From positions 2,437,501 through 2,501,500 of the forward strand of contig NZ_SSBQ01000002.1 of assembly GCF_004795255.1 (NCBI RefSeq): a stretch of DNA of 64,000 nt. Direction: 5' to 3'. Source of the stretch: Streptomyces sp. RKND-216. GTDB lineage: Bacteria > Actinomycetota > Actinomycetes > Streptomycetales > Streptomycetaceae. Every line of letters starts with the position of its first letter. Position 1 is the stretch's first letter. A program made the translations under genes and the position numbers. The notes below the pieces were generated by a model. It searched no databases. It was not told the DNA's origin and worked only from the letters and a program-made list of their open reading frames with translations. Positions 45,466 through 53,368 of this stretch are shown here, one piece after another.

Positions 45466-46641
45466 ATGACGAGTGTGATTCGTTTCGAGAGCGTCGGCAA
45501 GCGATACCCCGACGGCACGGTCGCCGTGGACGACCTGACCTTCGAGGTGGCCGAGGGCGAGATGGTGACGCTCGTCGGCCCGTCCGGCTGCGGCAAGACC
45601 ACCACCATGAAGATGGTGAACCGCCTGATCGAGCCGACCTCCGGCCGCATCCTGGTCGACGGCGAGGACATCGCCGGGGTCGACCCGGTGGAGTTGCGGC
45701 GGCGCATCGGCTACGTCATCCAGCAGGTCGGGCTCTTCCCGCACCGCAGCGTGCTGGACAACACCGCGACCGTGCCGCACCTGCTGGGCGTGAAGAAGGC
45801 GCAGGCGCGGAAGCGGGCGGCGGAGTTGCTCGACCTCGTCGGACTCGACCCTTCGGTCTTCGGCGACCGCTACCCCGACCAGCTCTCCGGTGGGCAGCGG
45901 CAACGGGTCGGCGTCGCGCGGGCACTGGCCGCCGACCCGCCCGTCCTGCTGATGGACGAGCCGTTCGGCGCGGTCGACCCCGTCGTGCGCGAACACCTCC
46001 AGAACGAGTTCCTCAAACTGCAGGCGCAGGTGCGCAAGACGGTGCTCTTCGTCACCCACGACATCGAGGAGGCCGTCCGGCTCGGCGACCGGATGGCCGT
46101 CTACGGCGAGGGGCGCATCGAGCAACTCGACCCGCCCGCGAAAGTGCTGGGCGCCCCGGCGACGCCCTACGTGGCGGACTTCGTCGGCGCGGACCGCGGG
46201 CTGAAGCGGCTGTCGGTGACACCGATCGAGCCCGGCGACCTGGTGCAGCCGCCCGTCGTGCGCAGGAACGACGCGGTGTCGGACGCCGCCCACCGGATGC
46301 GCGCCGACGGGGCGCGGTGGGCCGTCGTGCTCGACCACGACGGCAGCCTGCACGGGTGGATCGACGCCGACGAGGTCTCCGCCTCCGGCGGCGGGACCGT
46401 CCGCGACCACGCCCGCCGGATGAAGGCGTGGCTGCCGCTCGGGGCCTCCCTCAAGCAGGCGTTCAGCACGATGCTCCAGTACGACGCCGGCTGGGTCGCT
46501 GTCCTCGACGGCGACGGCTCCCGCTTCGCGGGCGTCCTCACCCCGGCCCGGCTGCACGAGGCGCTGCGCCGGTCCGTCGACGCCGACGAACGCGACGTCC
46601 CCCGCGAGGACGTCGACCTGCACTCCATCACCGGCGCGTAG
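45466..46641 (+). CDS. ABC transporter ATP-binding protein with CBS domains (OpuCA-like)
   Basis: 391 residues. Nucleotide-binding domain: Walker A VGPSGCGKTTTMKMVNRLIE, Q-loop YVIQQVGLFPHR, signature LSGGQRQRVGVARALAADPP, Walker B LLMDEPFGAVDPVVREHLQN and H-loop LFVTHDIEEAVRLGDRMAVY. Residues about 265-385 form a CBS pair (RMRADGARWAVVLDHDGSLH; LQYDAGWVAVLDGDGSRFAG), which in OpuA-type systems senses ionic strength or c-di-AMP. It is divergent from its permease and binding-protein genes with a shared 75-bp gap. ATG 45466. Confidence 0.92.
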   Translation: MTSVIRFESVGKRYPDGTVAVDDLTFEVAEGEMVTLVGPSGCGKTTTMKMVNRLIEPTSGRILVDGEDIAGVDPVELRRRIGYVIQQVGLFPHRSVLDNTATVPHLLGVKKAQARKRAAELLDLVGLDPSVFGDRYPDQLSGGQRQRVGVARALAADPPVLLMDEPFGAVDPVVREHLQNEFLKLQAQVRKTVLFVTHDIEEAVRLGDRMAVYGEGRIEQLDPPAKVLGAPATPYVADFVGADRGLKRLSVTPIEPGDLVQPPVVRRNDAVSDAAHRMRADGARWAVVLDHDGSLHGWIDADEVSASGGGTVRDHARRMKAWLPLGASLKQAFSTMLQYDAGWVAVLDGDGSRFAGVLTPARLHEALRRSVDADERDVPREDVDLHSITGA

Positions 46642-46729
46642 CCGCTCCCCGCTCTCGCAGGCACGACGCGAGCACGACCCAAGCACCACGTGGGCGCCCG
46701 CACGCAGGACGGGGCGGGCGGGCGCGGCG

Positions 46730-47218
46730 CTACGCGGCGGCGGGAGCCTGGGGGTCGTCGTTGTCGTCGTCCGGGAGGCGGCAGACGCGCTGGAGGAGGA
46801 AAGCCGTCGCGACGACGGCGACGGCCGCTGCGACGGACAGGCCCGCGTACAGCGTGTCCGCGCGACGCGCCGGCCCCTCGATGTCGCTGAGCAGCAGGAA
46901 GACGCCGGTCCCCCCGTAGAGGCCGGCGACGAGCGCCGCGACGAGCGCGCTGGCCTGGCCGAAGACGACGGCGCGGGCGGCCATCATCGGGTCGACGCCC
47001 TTCGCACCGGGCTGCCGCTCCCGCTGCGCCTTCAGCCGGGCGCGCAGGCCGAGCGCGGTCGCGAGGAGCACGGTCGCGATGACGGCCAGCACGACGGGCG
47101 CGGCGACCGGCACGCTCGGCAGCGCGCCCCAGCGATCGAGCAGTCCGGCCAGCGCCCAGCCGAGGACGGCGGCGACCGCGAAGACGCCCGCCAGAACCCT
47201 GATTCGCAGTTCTCTCAC
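46730..47218 (-). CDS. DUF3180 membrane protein
   Basis: 162 residues with four predicted helices: RVLAGVFAVAAVLGWALAGL, PVVLAVIATVLLATALGLRA, VFGQASALVAALVAGLYGGT and LYAGLSVAAAVAVVATAFLL. This family is regularly found after folK in actinobacteria, which is the arrangement here (14 bp gap). GTG 47218 is the chosen start. No catalytic residues; a role in folate metabolism is suggested only by position. Confidence 0.85.
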   Translation of the reverse strand: MRELRIRVLAGVFAVAAVLGWALAGLLDRWGALPSVPVAAPVVLAVIATVLLATALGLRARLKAQRERQPGAKGVDPMMAARAVVFGQASALVAALVAGLYGGTGVFLLLSDIEGPARRADTLYAGLSVAAAVAVVATAFLLQRVCRLPDDDNDDPQAPAAA

Positions 47219-47232
47219 GCGGACACCAACGC

Positions 47233-47829
47233 TCAGTCGGGCAGGCTCAGTTCCAGGTCGTTGCGCGCGGAGACCCCTTCGCGCCCCACGGCCGTCAGCA
47301 GGTCGGCGACCTGGCCGCGGCCGGGCACCTCGGCCTCCGCGTCGACATCGTGCCACGGCGCGAGGACAAAGGCCCGTTCGTGCACGCGCGGGTGCGGCAG
47401 GGTGAGCAGCGGGTCGTCGGAGATCACGTCCTGGTAGGACACGATGTCGACGTCGATGGTGCGCGGCCCCCAGCGTTCGTCGCGCACCCGCTCCAGCGCC
47501 TCCTCGATGGCGTGGCCGCGTTCGAGCAGCGAGCCGGGTGGCAGCGTGGTGCGGACGAGGACGACTGCGTTGAAGTACGCCGGCTGGCTCGCGGGGTCGA
47601 CGCCCCACGGCTCGGTCTCGTAGACCGGGGACACCGCCTTCACCTTGAGGCCGGGGGTGTCGGCGAGCGCGTCGACGGCGCTCTGCAGCGTCTCCAGGCG
47701 GTTGCCGAGATTGCTGCCGAGGGCGATCACGGCGTGCTTGGGGTTGCTGAGGGTGATGTCGGCCGCATCCACCTGGCGCACGACGGAGGCGGGCACCGGC
47801 TGTACGGTCGGGTCACTGTTCGGCGTCAT
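47233..47829 (-). CDS. folK: 2-amino-4-hydroxy-6-hydroxymethyldihydropteridine diphosphokinase
   Basis: Transfers pyrophosphate from ATP to 6-hydroxymethyl-dihydropterin, the substrate of FolP. 198 residues: VIALGSNLGNRLETLQSAVD, VSPVYETEPWGVDPASQPAY, ERVRDERWGPRTIDVDIVSY and LTLPHPRVHERAFVLAP are the HPPK signatures, with the catalytic Asp pair in DVDI. A 30-residue extension precedes the first strand. ATG 47829 overlaps the folB stop (ATGA), so translation is coupled. Confidence 0.95.
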   Translation of the reverse strand: MTPNSDPTVQPVPASVVRQVDAADITLSNPKHAVIALGSNLGNRLETLQSAVDALADTPGLKVKAVSPVYETEPWGVDPASQPAYFNAVVLVRTTLPPGSLLERGHAIEEALERVRDERWGPRTIDVDIVSYQDVISDDPLLTLPHPRVHERAFVLAPWHDVDAEAEVPGRGQVADLLTAVGREGVSARNDLELSLPD

Positions 47830-48185
47830 GCGCGGCTCCGCTGGATGGTGATGGTCACGTCGTCGAAGGGCACGGTGACGGGGGCGTCGGGCTTGTGCAC
47901 CACGACCCGCACCTCGGCGACGGCCTCGTGCGCGAGGCAGACGTCGGCGATGCGCTGGGCGAGCGTCTCGATCAGGTCGACCGGCTCGCCCGACACGACG
48001 GCCGCGACCTCCTCGGCCACCACGCCGTAGTGCACGGTCCGGGCCAGGTCGTCGCCGGTCGCGGCGGCGCGGGTGTCCACGCCCATGTCGACGTCCACGA
48101 CGAAGGTCTGTCCCTCTTCCCGTTCCCGCGGAAGCACGCCGTGATGCCCGCGGGCACGCAGGCCGTGCAGCGCCACTCGGTCCAT
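47826..48185 (-). CDS. folB: Dihydroneopterin aldolase
   Basis: Cleaves dihydroneopterin to 6-hydroxymethyl-dihydropterin and glycolaldehyde. 119 residues, normal length: MDRVALHGLRARGHHGVLPR contains the conserved GxxGxHGVxxxE start, TVHYGVVAEEVAAVVSGEPV and DLIETLAQRIADVCLAHEAV the family core, and VHKPDAPVTVPFDDVTITIQ the end with the catalytic Lys. ATG 48185 has GGAGGAAAG upstream. First gene of folB-folK-DUF3180, divergent from folP. Confidence 0.95.
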   Translation of the reverse strand: MDRVALHGLRARGHHGVLPREREEGQTFVVDVDMGVDTRAAATGDDLARTVHYGVVAEEVAAVVSGEPVDLIETLAQRIADVCLAHEAVAEVRVVVHKPDAPVTVPFDDVTITIQRSRA

Positions 48186-48314
48186 CGCGTCTTTCCTTCC
48201 TCCGGGTCCGGTGCGGTCCTGGCCGCCCGTTCCGTCACGGGCGCGTGCGTGCCGGTACACGTCGCGCGCCGGTACACAGCGGTGCGGGCCGGGACGGGTC
48301 GGTGCATGTCGGTA

Positions 48315-48354
48315 CGTGTCCGGACGGACACGCGGCGCGCCGGGGCGCGCCGCG
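48315..48354. repeat. Two abutting perfect hairpins in the folB-folP gap
   Basis: CGTGTCCG-GA-CGGACACG (48315-48332) is followed, sharing its last two bases, by an 11-bp perfect repeat with a GG loop (48331-48354). They sit in the 385-bp divergent gap, 130-170 nt from the folB start, with further CGGTAC-rich short repeats between 48250 and 48320. Either a regulator platform or leader structure; no known riboswitch is recognised. Confidence 0.5.
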
Positions 48355-48557
48355 GGTCGAATCTACCCGCGAGCTCCGCCGGCGCCCGTGCGCGGGGCCG
48401 GTCGACAGCTCCGCGCCGTGGTGCGCGGGACCTACCCGGCAGCGTGGCGGCACAGTCTCACACGCCCCCCGGTGGGCACGAAGGAGTGGTCCGCGGGCCT
48501 CGCGCTGACGTGCGGCCCCGGCCGCGACGGGTAGGACGCCGCGACGGTCCGACGGCC

Positions 48558-48563
48558 TAGGCT
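48558..48563 (+). promoter_or_regulatory. Candidate -10 for folP
   Basis: TAGGCT ends 7 nt before ATG 48571. A GGAG lies between but only 2 nt from the start, too close to act as a ribosome site, so a leaderless mRNA is likely. Confidence 0.4.
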
Positions 48564-48570
48564 TGGAGCC

Positions 48571-49431
48571 ATGAGAGCGTTGCGTGGCCGGGTCGCCGGT
48601 CTGCCGGAGTGGGACCGCTGTGCGGTGATGGGCGTGGTGAACGTCACGCCGGACTCCTTCTCGGACGGCGGCCGGTGGTTCGATCACGAGGTGGCGGTCA
48701 AGCACGGGCTGGACCTCGTCGCCCGGGGCGCGGACCTGGTCGACGTCGGCGGGGAGTCGACCCGGCCGGGGGCCACACGGGTGGACGAGGCGGAGGAGTT
48801 GCGCCGGGTGCTGCCGGTGGTGCGCGACCTGACCGCCGCGGGGGTGCTGGTCAGCGTCGACACCATGCGCGCCTCGGTCGCCGAACGGGCCCTGGCGGCT
48901 GGCGCGTCGCTGGTCAACGACGTCAGCGGCGGCCGGGCCGACCCGACGATGGTGCCGGTGGTGGCCGCGGCGGGTGCCCCGTTCGTGGTGATGCACTGGC
49001 GCGGCCGGTCCGTCGACATGAACGACAGGGCGGTGTACGGCGACGTGGTCGGCGAGGTGCTCGACGAACTGCGCGCGGCCGTGGACGGCGCGGTCTCGGG
49101 CGGCATCGCGGCGGAACGGATCGTCGTCGACCCGGGCCTGGGCTTCGCCAAGAACGCCGGTCACGACCTGGCGCTGGTGGCCGCGCTGGGGCGGTTCCGC
49201 GCGGAACTGGGGTTGCCCCTGCTGGTGGCCGCCTCGCGCAAACGCTTCCTCGGCCGGGTGCTGGCGGGCGAGAAGGACGCGGTGCCGCCGCCCGCCCGGG
49301 AACGGGACGCCGCCACGGCTGCCGTGACCGCGCTCGCCGCCCGGGAGGGTGCCTGGGCGGTGCGGGTGCACGAGGTGCGGGCGAGCGCCGACGCCGTGCG
49401 CGTCGCGCGGGCCGTCGAGGGAGCCGCGTGA
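48571..49431 (+). CDS. folP: Dihydropteroate synthase
   Basis: Joins p-aminobenzoate to 6-hydroxymethyl-dihydropterin diphosphate; the sulfonamide target. 286 residues, TIM barrel: CAVMGVVNVTPDSFSDGGRW (pterin-binding loop 1), ADLVDVGGESTRPGATRVDE (loop 2), VLVSVDTMRASVAERALAAG, LVNDVSGGRADPTMVPVVAA, PFVVMHWRGRSVDMNDRAVY, IVVDPGLGFAKNAGHDLALV and LLVAASRKRFLGRVLAGEKD (SRKRFLG phosphate loop). Its stop overlaps the next gene's GTG by 4 bp. Confidence 0.96.
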   Translation: MRALRGRVAGLPEWDRCAVMGVVNVTPDSFSDGGRWFDHEVAVKHGLDLVARGADLVDVGGESTRPGATRVDEAEELRRVLPVVRDLTAAGVLVSVDTMRASVAERALAAGASLVNDVSGGRADPTMVPVVAAAGAPFVVMHWRGRSVDMNDRAVYGDVVGEVLDELRAAVDGAVSGGIAAERIVVDPGLGFAKNAGHDLALVAALGRFRAELGLPLLVAASRKRFLGRVLAGEKDAVPPPARERDAATAAVTALAAREGAWAVRVHEVRASADAVRVARAVEGAA

Positions 49432-49886
49432 GCCGCGCCCGCACGGACATCGAGGCCGTCGAGGAGGCCAACACCGCGCTGTACGAGGCGGTCGAGCGCG
49501 GTGACCTGGAGACGCTCGGCGGGTTGTGGCTGGACGCGGAGGTCAGCGTCGTGCACCCCGGCTGGCCGGTGCTCACCGGCCGCGGCGAGGTGATGCGCAG
49601 CTATGCGCTGATCATGGCGAACACGGAGTACATCCAGTTCTTCCTGACGGACGTGGAGATCTCCGTCATCGGCGACACCGCGGTGGTCAGCTGCACGGAG
49701 AACATCCTCAGCGGCGGTCAGGCCGAGGAGGACGGGGACCTCGGTCCGCTGGTCGGCGGACTGGTGGTGGCCACCAACGTCTTCCGCCGCGTGGAGGACG
49801 GGAGCTGGAAGCTGTGGTCGCACCACGGTTCGCCGGTCCTGGTCGAGGGCGAGGACGACGACGGCAGCGAGGAACTCGGCGCCTGA
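49428..49886 (+). CDS. NTF2-like (SnoaL/DUF4440) protein
   Basis: 152 residues, a cone-shaped NTF2-like fold: IEAVEEANTALYEAVERGDL, ETLGGLWLDAEVSVVHPGWP, VLTGRGEVMRSYALIMANTE, and C-terminal strands VVATNVFRRVEDGSWKLWSH followed by HHGSPVL. Such domains act as small enzymes or binding proteins; no catalytic set can be assigned. Translationally coupled to folP (GTGA overlap at 49428-49431), so it may have an unrecognised role in pterin metabolism. Confidence 0.85.
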   Translation: MSRARTDIEAVEEANTALYEAVERGDLETLGGLWLDAEVSVVHPGWPVLTGRGEVMRSYALIMANTEYIQFFLTDVEISVIGDTAVVSCTENILSGGQAEEDGDLGPLVGGLVVATNVFRRVEDGSWKLWSHHGSPVLVEGEDDDGSEELGA

Positions 49887-49995
49887 CGGGTCCCGTTCGG
49901 GCCCGCCGGACGCCCGTCCGGTCAAGCCGGCGCCCGAAACGGGCCAGAGCGGTCACGAACCGCCCCCGCCCGTCCGGTTGTTCCCCTACCGGACA

Positions 49996-50050
49996 CCTCT
50001 TATTGACGTGAACTCTTCTATATTGGTCCTCTATTGATCACGGTCACGCT
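49996..50050 (+). promoter_or_regulatory. AT-rich conservon promoter region with TATTG repeats
   Basis: One of the most A/T-rich patches in the window. TATTG occurs three times (50001, 50021, 50032) and TATATT is centred near 50021. TTGACG at 50003 is a possible -35, though only 10 nt from TATATT. It lies 35-90 bp before the cvnA start. Confidence 0.4.
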
Positions 50051-50084
50051 GTCCGGACCTGACCAGTCCCGAGGACCAGAAGAG

Positions 50085-51866
50085 ATGACGACCGAAAACG
50101 CCCCCCGGCGGAACAGTCCGTCCGCGACTGCCGGCGCGGCGACGGGGACCGCGCTCGCCCTGCTGATCGCGGTGACGGTGACCTCGCCCGCCTGCCTGCT
50201 CGCGGTGTACCTGGCTCCGACGTCGCTACGCCCCGAGATCGCCTGGACGTCCGGCGCCGTCGCGCTGCTGCTGTGCGTCTGCGTCGCCGTGGCCGCGTAC
50301 CAGCGGCTGACCGCCCGCCGCCTGCGCGGCGAGCTGGCCGCACGGGACGCCGAGGCCGCCGAACACCGCGCCGCCACCGAACGCTTCGCCGACATCACCG
50401 TGCCCGAAGTGGTGCGCCGGCTGCGCGAGGGCGCCTCCGCGGAGACCGCGCTCGCCGCGGCCGGACGCGTCGAGGACGACGCGCAGCGCCGCGTGCTGGG
50501 CACGCTGGCCACCGAGGTGCACCGCGGCGAGAGCCGCCGGGCCGCCGCGATGGCCGCCTGCGCCAACGCGGCAAGCCGCGTCCAGGCGCTGACCACATCC
50601 ATGGCCGCCGACCTGCGGGAGATGGAACACCGGCACTCCGACCCGGACGTGCTCGGCGACCTGCTGCACCTGGACCACCGCACCGCGCAGACCGGGCGGC
50701 TGGCGGACAGCATCGCGGTGCTCACCGGCGCCCGTTCGGGACGCCGCTGGGCCAAGCCCATCCGCATGGAGAGCATCCTGCGCGGCGCGATGGGCCGTAT
50801 CCAGGGCTACCAGCGGGTGCGGCTGCACTCGACGTCCACCGTCGCGGTCGCCGGGCACGCGGCGGAGGGCGTCATGCACGCCCTCGCCGAAATCATGGAC
50901 AACGCGGCGAACTTCTCCCCGCCCACGGCCGAGGTGCACGTGTACGTGGAGCAGGTGTCGGCCGGGGTCGTGGTGACCGTCGAGGACGGGGGCCTGGTGA
51001 TGGGCGAGGTCGCGCTGCGCCGCGCCCAGGAGGCGGTGGAGCCTCGCTCGGCGCGCGATCTGAGCGCCCTGCCCGGGACCCGTCTCGGCCTCTCCGTCGT
51101 CGGACGCCTGGCGCACAAGCACGGCCTGTCCGTCTCCTTCCGCCCTTCCGCCCACGGCGGTACGGGCGTCCTGCTGCGCATTCCGCAGGAGCTGGTCACC
51201 GAGAGCACGCCGTCGTCCGGCGAGACCCACGGCCGCGGACTCCCCCACCCCGCTGCCCGGCAGGGTGGCGGGGTGGGGCACGTTCCGCCCGCACCCGACC
51301 GCACCCGCACGGAGGCGGGCGCCGGCACGGCAGCCCCCGCAGCCGCCGGGGCGGGCGCGGGAGCGTCTGCGGGCGCAGGCCTCACCCCGGGCCCGGGCGC
51401 CACCGCGGAGCCCGCCACGGACGACGCCACCATGGTGATCCCCCGCTACCCCGGGACCCCGGACCATGCCGGACGCCAGGCGGACACCGTCGAGACGCCG
51501 GAGGGCCGGGAGCACCGGCACGTGGCCGACGAGGCTCGAGGCGACGAGATGGTGCAGTACGGCGAGAGCGGGCTGCCCCGCCGCCGGCGCGGTCGTACGC
51601 TCGCCGCGGCACGGCGGGCGGCCGAGACCGCCGCCGAACGCCCGCGCCGCGCACGCACCGCGGCCGACGCCGGTTCCCGGCTCGGCGCCTTCCGGCGGGC
51701 CGTGCGCGGCGAGACCCCCGCGGCGGGCACGGACACCGCTCCGGCACCCGCCACCACGGGCCCCGGCGCACCGCCCGGTAACGGCCCGGCGACCACCGAG
51801 GCGGCCACCGAAGCCGCCGCCTCGCCCACCTTTTCCGATTCGCGCGCGGAGGAACGCCCGGAATGA
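50085..51866 (+). CDS. cvnA: Conservon protein CvnA, sensor-kinase-like ATPase
   Basis: 593 residues. Two transmembrane helices (about 19-43 and 52-73), a helical signalling region with no recognisable phospho-acceptor His motif, then HATPase_c (about 240-380) with N box HALAEIMDNAANFSPPTAEV and LSVVGRLAHKHGLSVSFRPS. The last 200 residues are Pro/Ala/Gly/Arg-rich and disordered. This is the membrane partner of the conservon complex, which in S. coelicolor resembles a eukaryote-like G-protein-coupled system. ATG 50085 is chosen over an upstream TTG. Overlaps cvnB by 4 bp. Confidence 0.92.
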   Translation: MTTENAPRRNSPSATAGAATGTALALLIAVTVTSPACLLAVYLAPTSLRPEIAWTSGAVALLLCVCVAVAAYQRLTARRLRGELAARDAEAAEHRAATERFADITVPEVVRRLREGASAETALAAAGRVEDDAQRRVLGTLATEVHRGESRRAAAMAACANAASRVQALTTSMAADLREMEHRHSDPDVLGDLLHLDHRTAQTGRLADSIAVLTGARSGRRWAKPIRMESILRGAMGRIQGYQRVRLHSTSTVAVAGHAAEGVMHALAEIMDNAANFSPPTAEVHVYVEQVSAGVVVTVEDGGLVMGEVALRRAQEAVEPRSARDLSALPGTRLGLSVVGRLAHKHGLSVSFRPSAHGGTGVLLRIPQELVTESTPSSGETHGRGLPHPAARQGGGVGHVPPAPDRTRTEAGAGTAAPAAAGAGAGASAGAGLTPGPGATAEPATDDATMVIPRYPGTPDHAGRQADTVETPEGREHRHVADEARGDEMVQYGESGLPRRRRGRTLAAARRAAETAAERPRRARTAADAGSRLGAFRRAVRGETPAAGTDTAPAPATTGPGAPPGNGPATTEAATEAAASPTFSDSRAEERPE

Positions 51867-52306
51867 TGACCGACGGCAAGCTGGACTGGTTGCTGGAGAA
51901 CCTGCTGGAGCGGACGCCCGGAGCGCGCCACGGGCTGGTGCTGTCCCGCGACGGACTGAAGCTGTGCCGCTCGCCGGAGCTGTCCGTGGACCAGGCGGAC
52001 CAGCTCGCGGCCATCGCCGCGGGCATCCAGAGCCTGTCGCACGGCGCCTCCGTGGAGTTCGGCGACGGCACGGGCGGCGTTCGGCAGGCGATGACGGAGT
52101 TCTACGGCGGCATCCTGTTCGTCGTGGAGGCGGGCGAGGGCGCGCACCTGGCGGTCGTAGCGGGTGAGGACGCGGACGTCGGCCTGGTCGGGCACAACAT
52201 GAACGAGCTCGTCGAGCAGATCGGCGAGCACCTCAGTGCCCCGCCCCGCGAAAGCGGCGACGGGGACGGCACCCGGCGCGACCGCACGGACCGCGGCGCC
52301 GCCTGA
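51863..52306 (+). CDS. cvnB: Conservon protein CvnB, roadblock/LC7 domain
   Basis: 147 residues, a single roadblock/LC7 fold: LDWLLENLLERTPGARHGLV, LSRDGLKLCRSPELSVDQAD, QLAAIAAGIQSLSHGASVEF and LFVVEAGEGAHLAVVAGEDA, followed by a charged tail. Roadblock proteins regulate small GTPases; CvnB is thought to work on CvnD. Starts inside the cvnA stop (ATGA) and ends on the first base of the cvnC start. Confidence 0.94.
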   Translation: MMTDGKLDWLLENLLERTPGARHGLVLSRDGLKLCRSPELSVDQADQLAAIAAGIQSLSHGASVEFGDGTGGVRQAMTEFYGGILFVVEAGEGAHLAVVAGEDADVGLVGHNMNELVEQIGEHLSAPPRESGDGDGTRRDRTDRGAA

Positions 52307-52671
52307 TGCGCCCGGGACGGGACGACGATCCGGACCGGCTGTACACCGTCACCGGTGGCCGCAGCCGGCCGGACGCTTCGGACACCCTCACCTTCGACCT
52401 GGTGACCCTGGTCGTCGCCGAGTGCGACCCCACCCCGGCGATGCAGTCCGAGCACGCCGCGATCCTGCGGATCTGCCGCCACCCGACGGCGGTGGTGGAG
52501 GTAGCAGCGGACCTTGGCCTCCCGGTGGGCATCGTCCGCATCCTGCTCGGCGACCTGCTGTCCGCCGGCCGGATCACGGCCCGCCACCCCCGTACGGCCG
52601 CCGCGGCGACGGACCGCATGCCCGACCCCGAACTTCTGAAGCAGGTGCTCGTTGGCCTCCGCAACCTCTGA
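52306..52671 (+). CDS. cvnC: Conservon protein CvnC, DUF742
   Basis: 121 residues, winged-helix-like DUF742: DRLYTVTGGRSRPDASDTLT, FDLVTLVVAECDPTPAMQSE, HAAILRICRHPTAVVEVAAD and LGLPVGIVRILLGDLLSAGR. The ATG shares a base with the cvnB stop (TGATG). Its 3' end overlaps the start of cvnD by 20 bp. Confidence 0.94.
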   Translation: MRPGRDDDPDRLYTVTGGRSRPDASDTLTFDLVTLVVAECDPTPAMQSEHAAILRICRHPTAVVEVAADLGLPVGIVRILLGDLLSAGRITARHPRTAAAATDRMPDPELLKQVLVGLRNL

Positions 52672-53368
52672 CCCGACCTCCCGCTTCTCCGGTGCCTCCC
52701 CGCAAGGGGGCGCCTCGGACCGCGGTGTCCCGACGGAGCTCCCCGAGGTGCCGGCGCGGACCTGGCGCCCACCGCTGCGCGACAGCGCGGAGAACGGCCT
52801 CAAGATCGTGATCGTGGGCGGCTTCGGAGTCGGCAAGACGACCATGGTCCGCTCGGTCAGCGACATCCGTCCGCTGAACACCGAGGAGACGATGACGCGA
52901 GCCGGCGAGGGCATCGACGACCCGAGCGCGGTAGCGGGGAAGACCACCACGACGATCGCGTTCGACTTCGGCCGGATCGGCATCGACGAGCAGACCGTGC
53001 TGTACCTGTTCGGCGCCCCCGGACAGGAACGTTTCTGGTTCCTGTGGGACCGGCTGTTCTCGGGCACGCTCGGCGCGGTCGTGCTGGTCGACACGCGGCG
53101 GCTCGCGGACTCCTGGTACTCCATCGACAGGCTGGAGCACCACGGCACCCCCTTCATCGTGGCGCACAACGACTTCGGGGGCCCGCACCACACGCACGAC
53201 CAGATCCGCGAGGCGCTGGACCTCTCCCCGGACGTGCCGCTGATCGACTGCGACGCCCGCTCCCGCGAGTCCAGCAAGGACGTGCTGCTCACCCTGGTGA
53301 ACCACCTGCACGCCCTGGCGACCGCGCACTACGCGCAGAACGGCGCCGAGGAGGAGATCGCCCGATGA
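52652..53368 (+). CDS. cvnD: Conservon protein CvnD, small GTP-binding protein
   Basis: 238 residues, Ras/MglA-like ATP_bind_1 GTPase: P-loop LKIVIVGGFGVGKTTMVRSV, switch TMTRAGEGIDDPSAVAGKTT, G3-like YLFGAPGQERFWFLWDRLFS, and FIVAHNDFGG at the base-recognition position. The start is uncertain: TTG 52652 inside cvnC is used; GTG 52748 would remove 32 disordered residues. It overlaps the first P450 gene by 4 bp (ATGA). Confidence 0.92.
   Translation: MASATSDPTSRFSGASPQGGASDRGVPTELPEVPARTWRPPLRDSAENGLKIVIVGGFGVGKTTMVRSVSDIRPLNTEETMTRAGEGIDDPSAVAGKTTTTIAFDFGRIGIDEQTVLYLFGAPGQERFWFLWDRLFSGTLGAVVLVDTRRLADSWYSIDRLEHHGTPFIVAHNDFGGPHHTHDQIREALDLSPDVPLIDCDARSRESSKDVLLTLVNHLHALATAHYAQNGAEEEIAR

Noticed and set aside
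46642..46729. CCACGTGG palindrome near 46688 as another parS-like site
   Set aside because: Only the 8-bp core is symmetric; the outer parS positions do not match.
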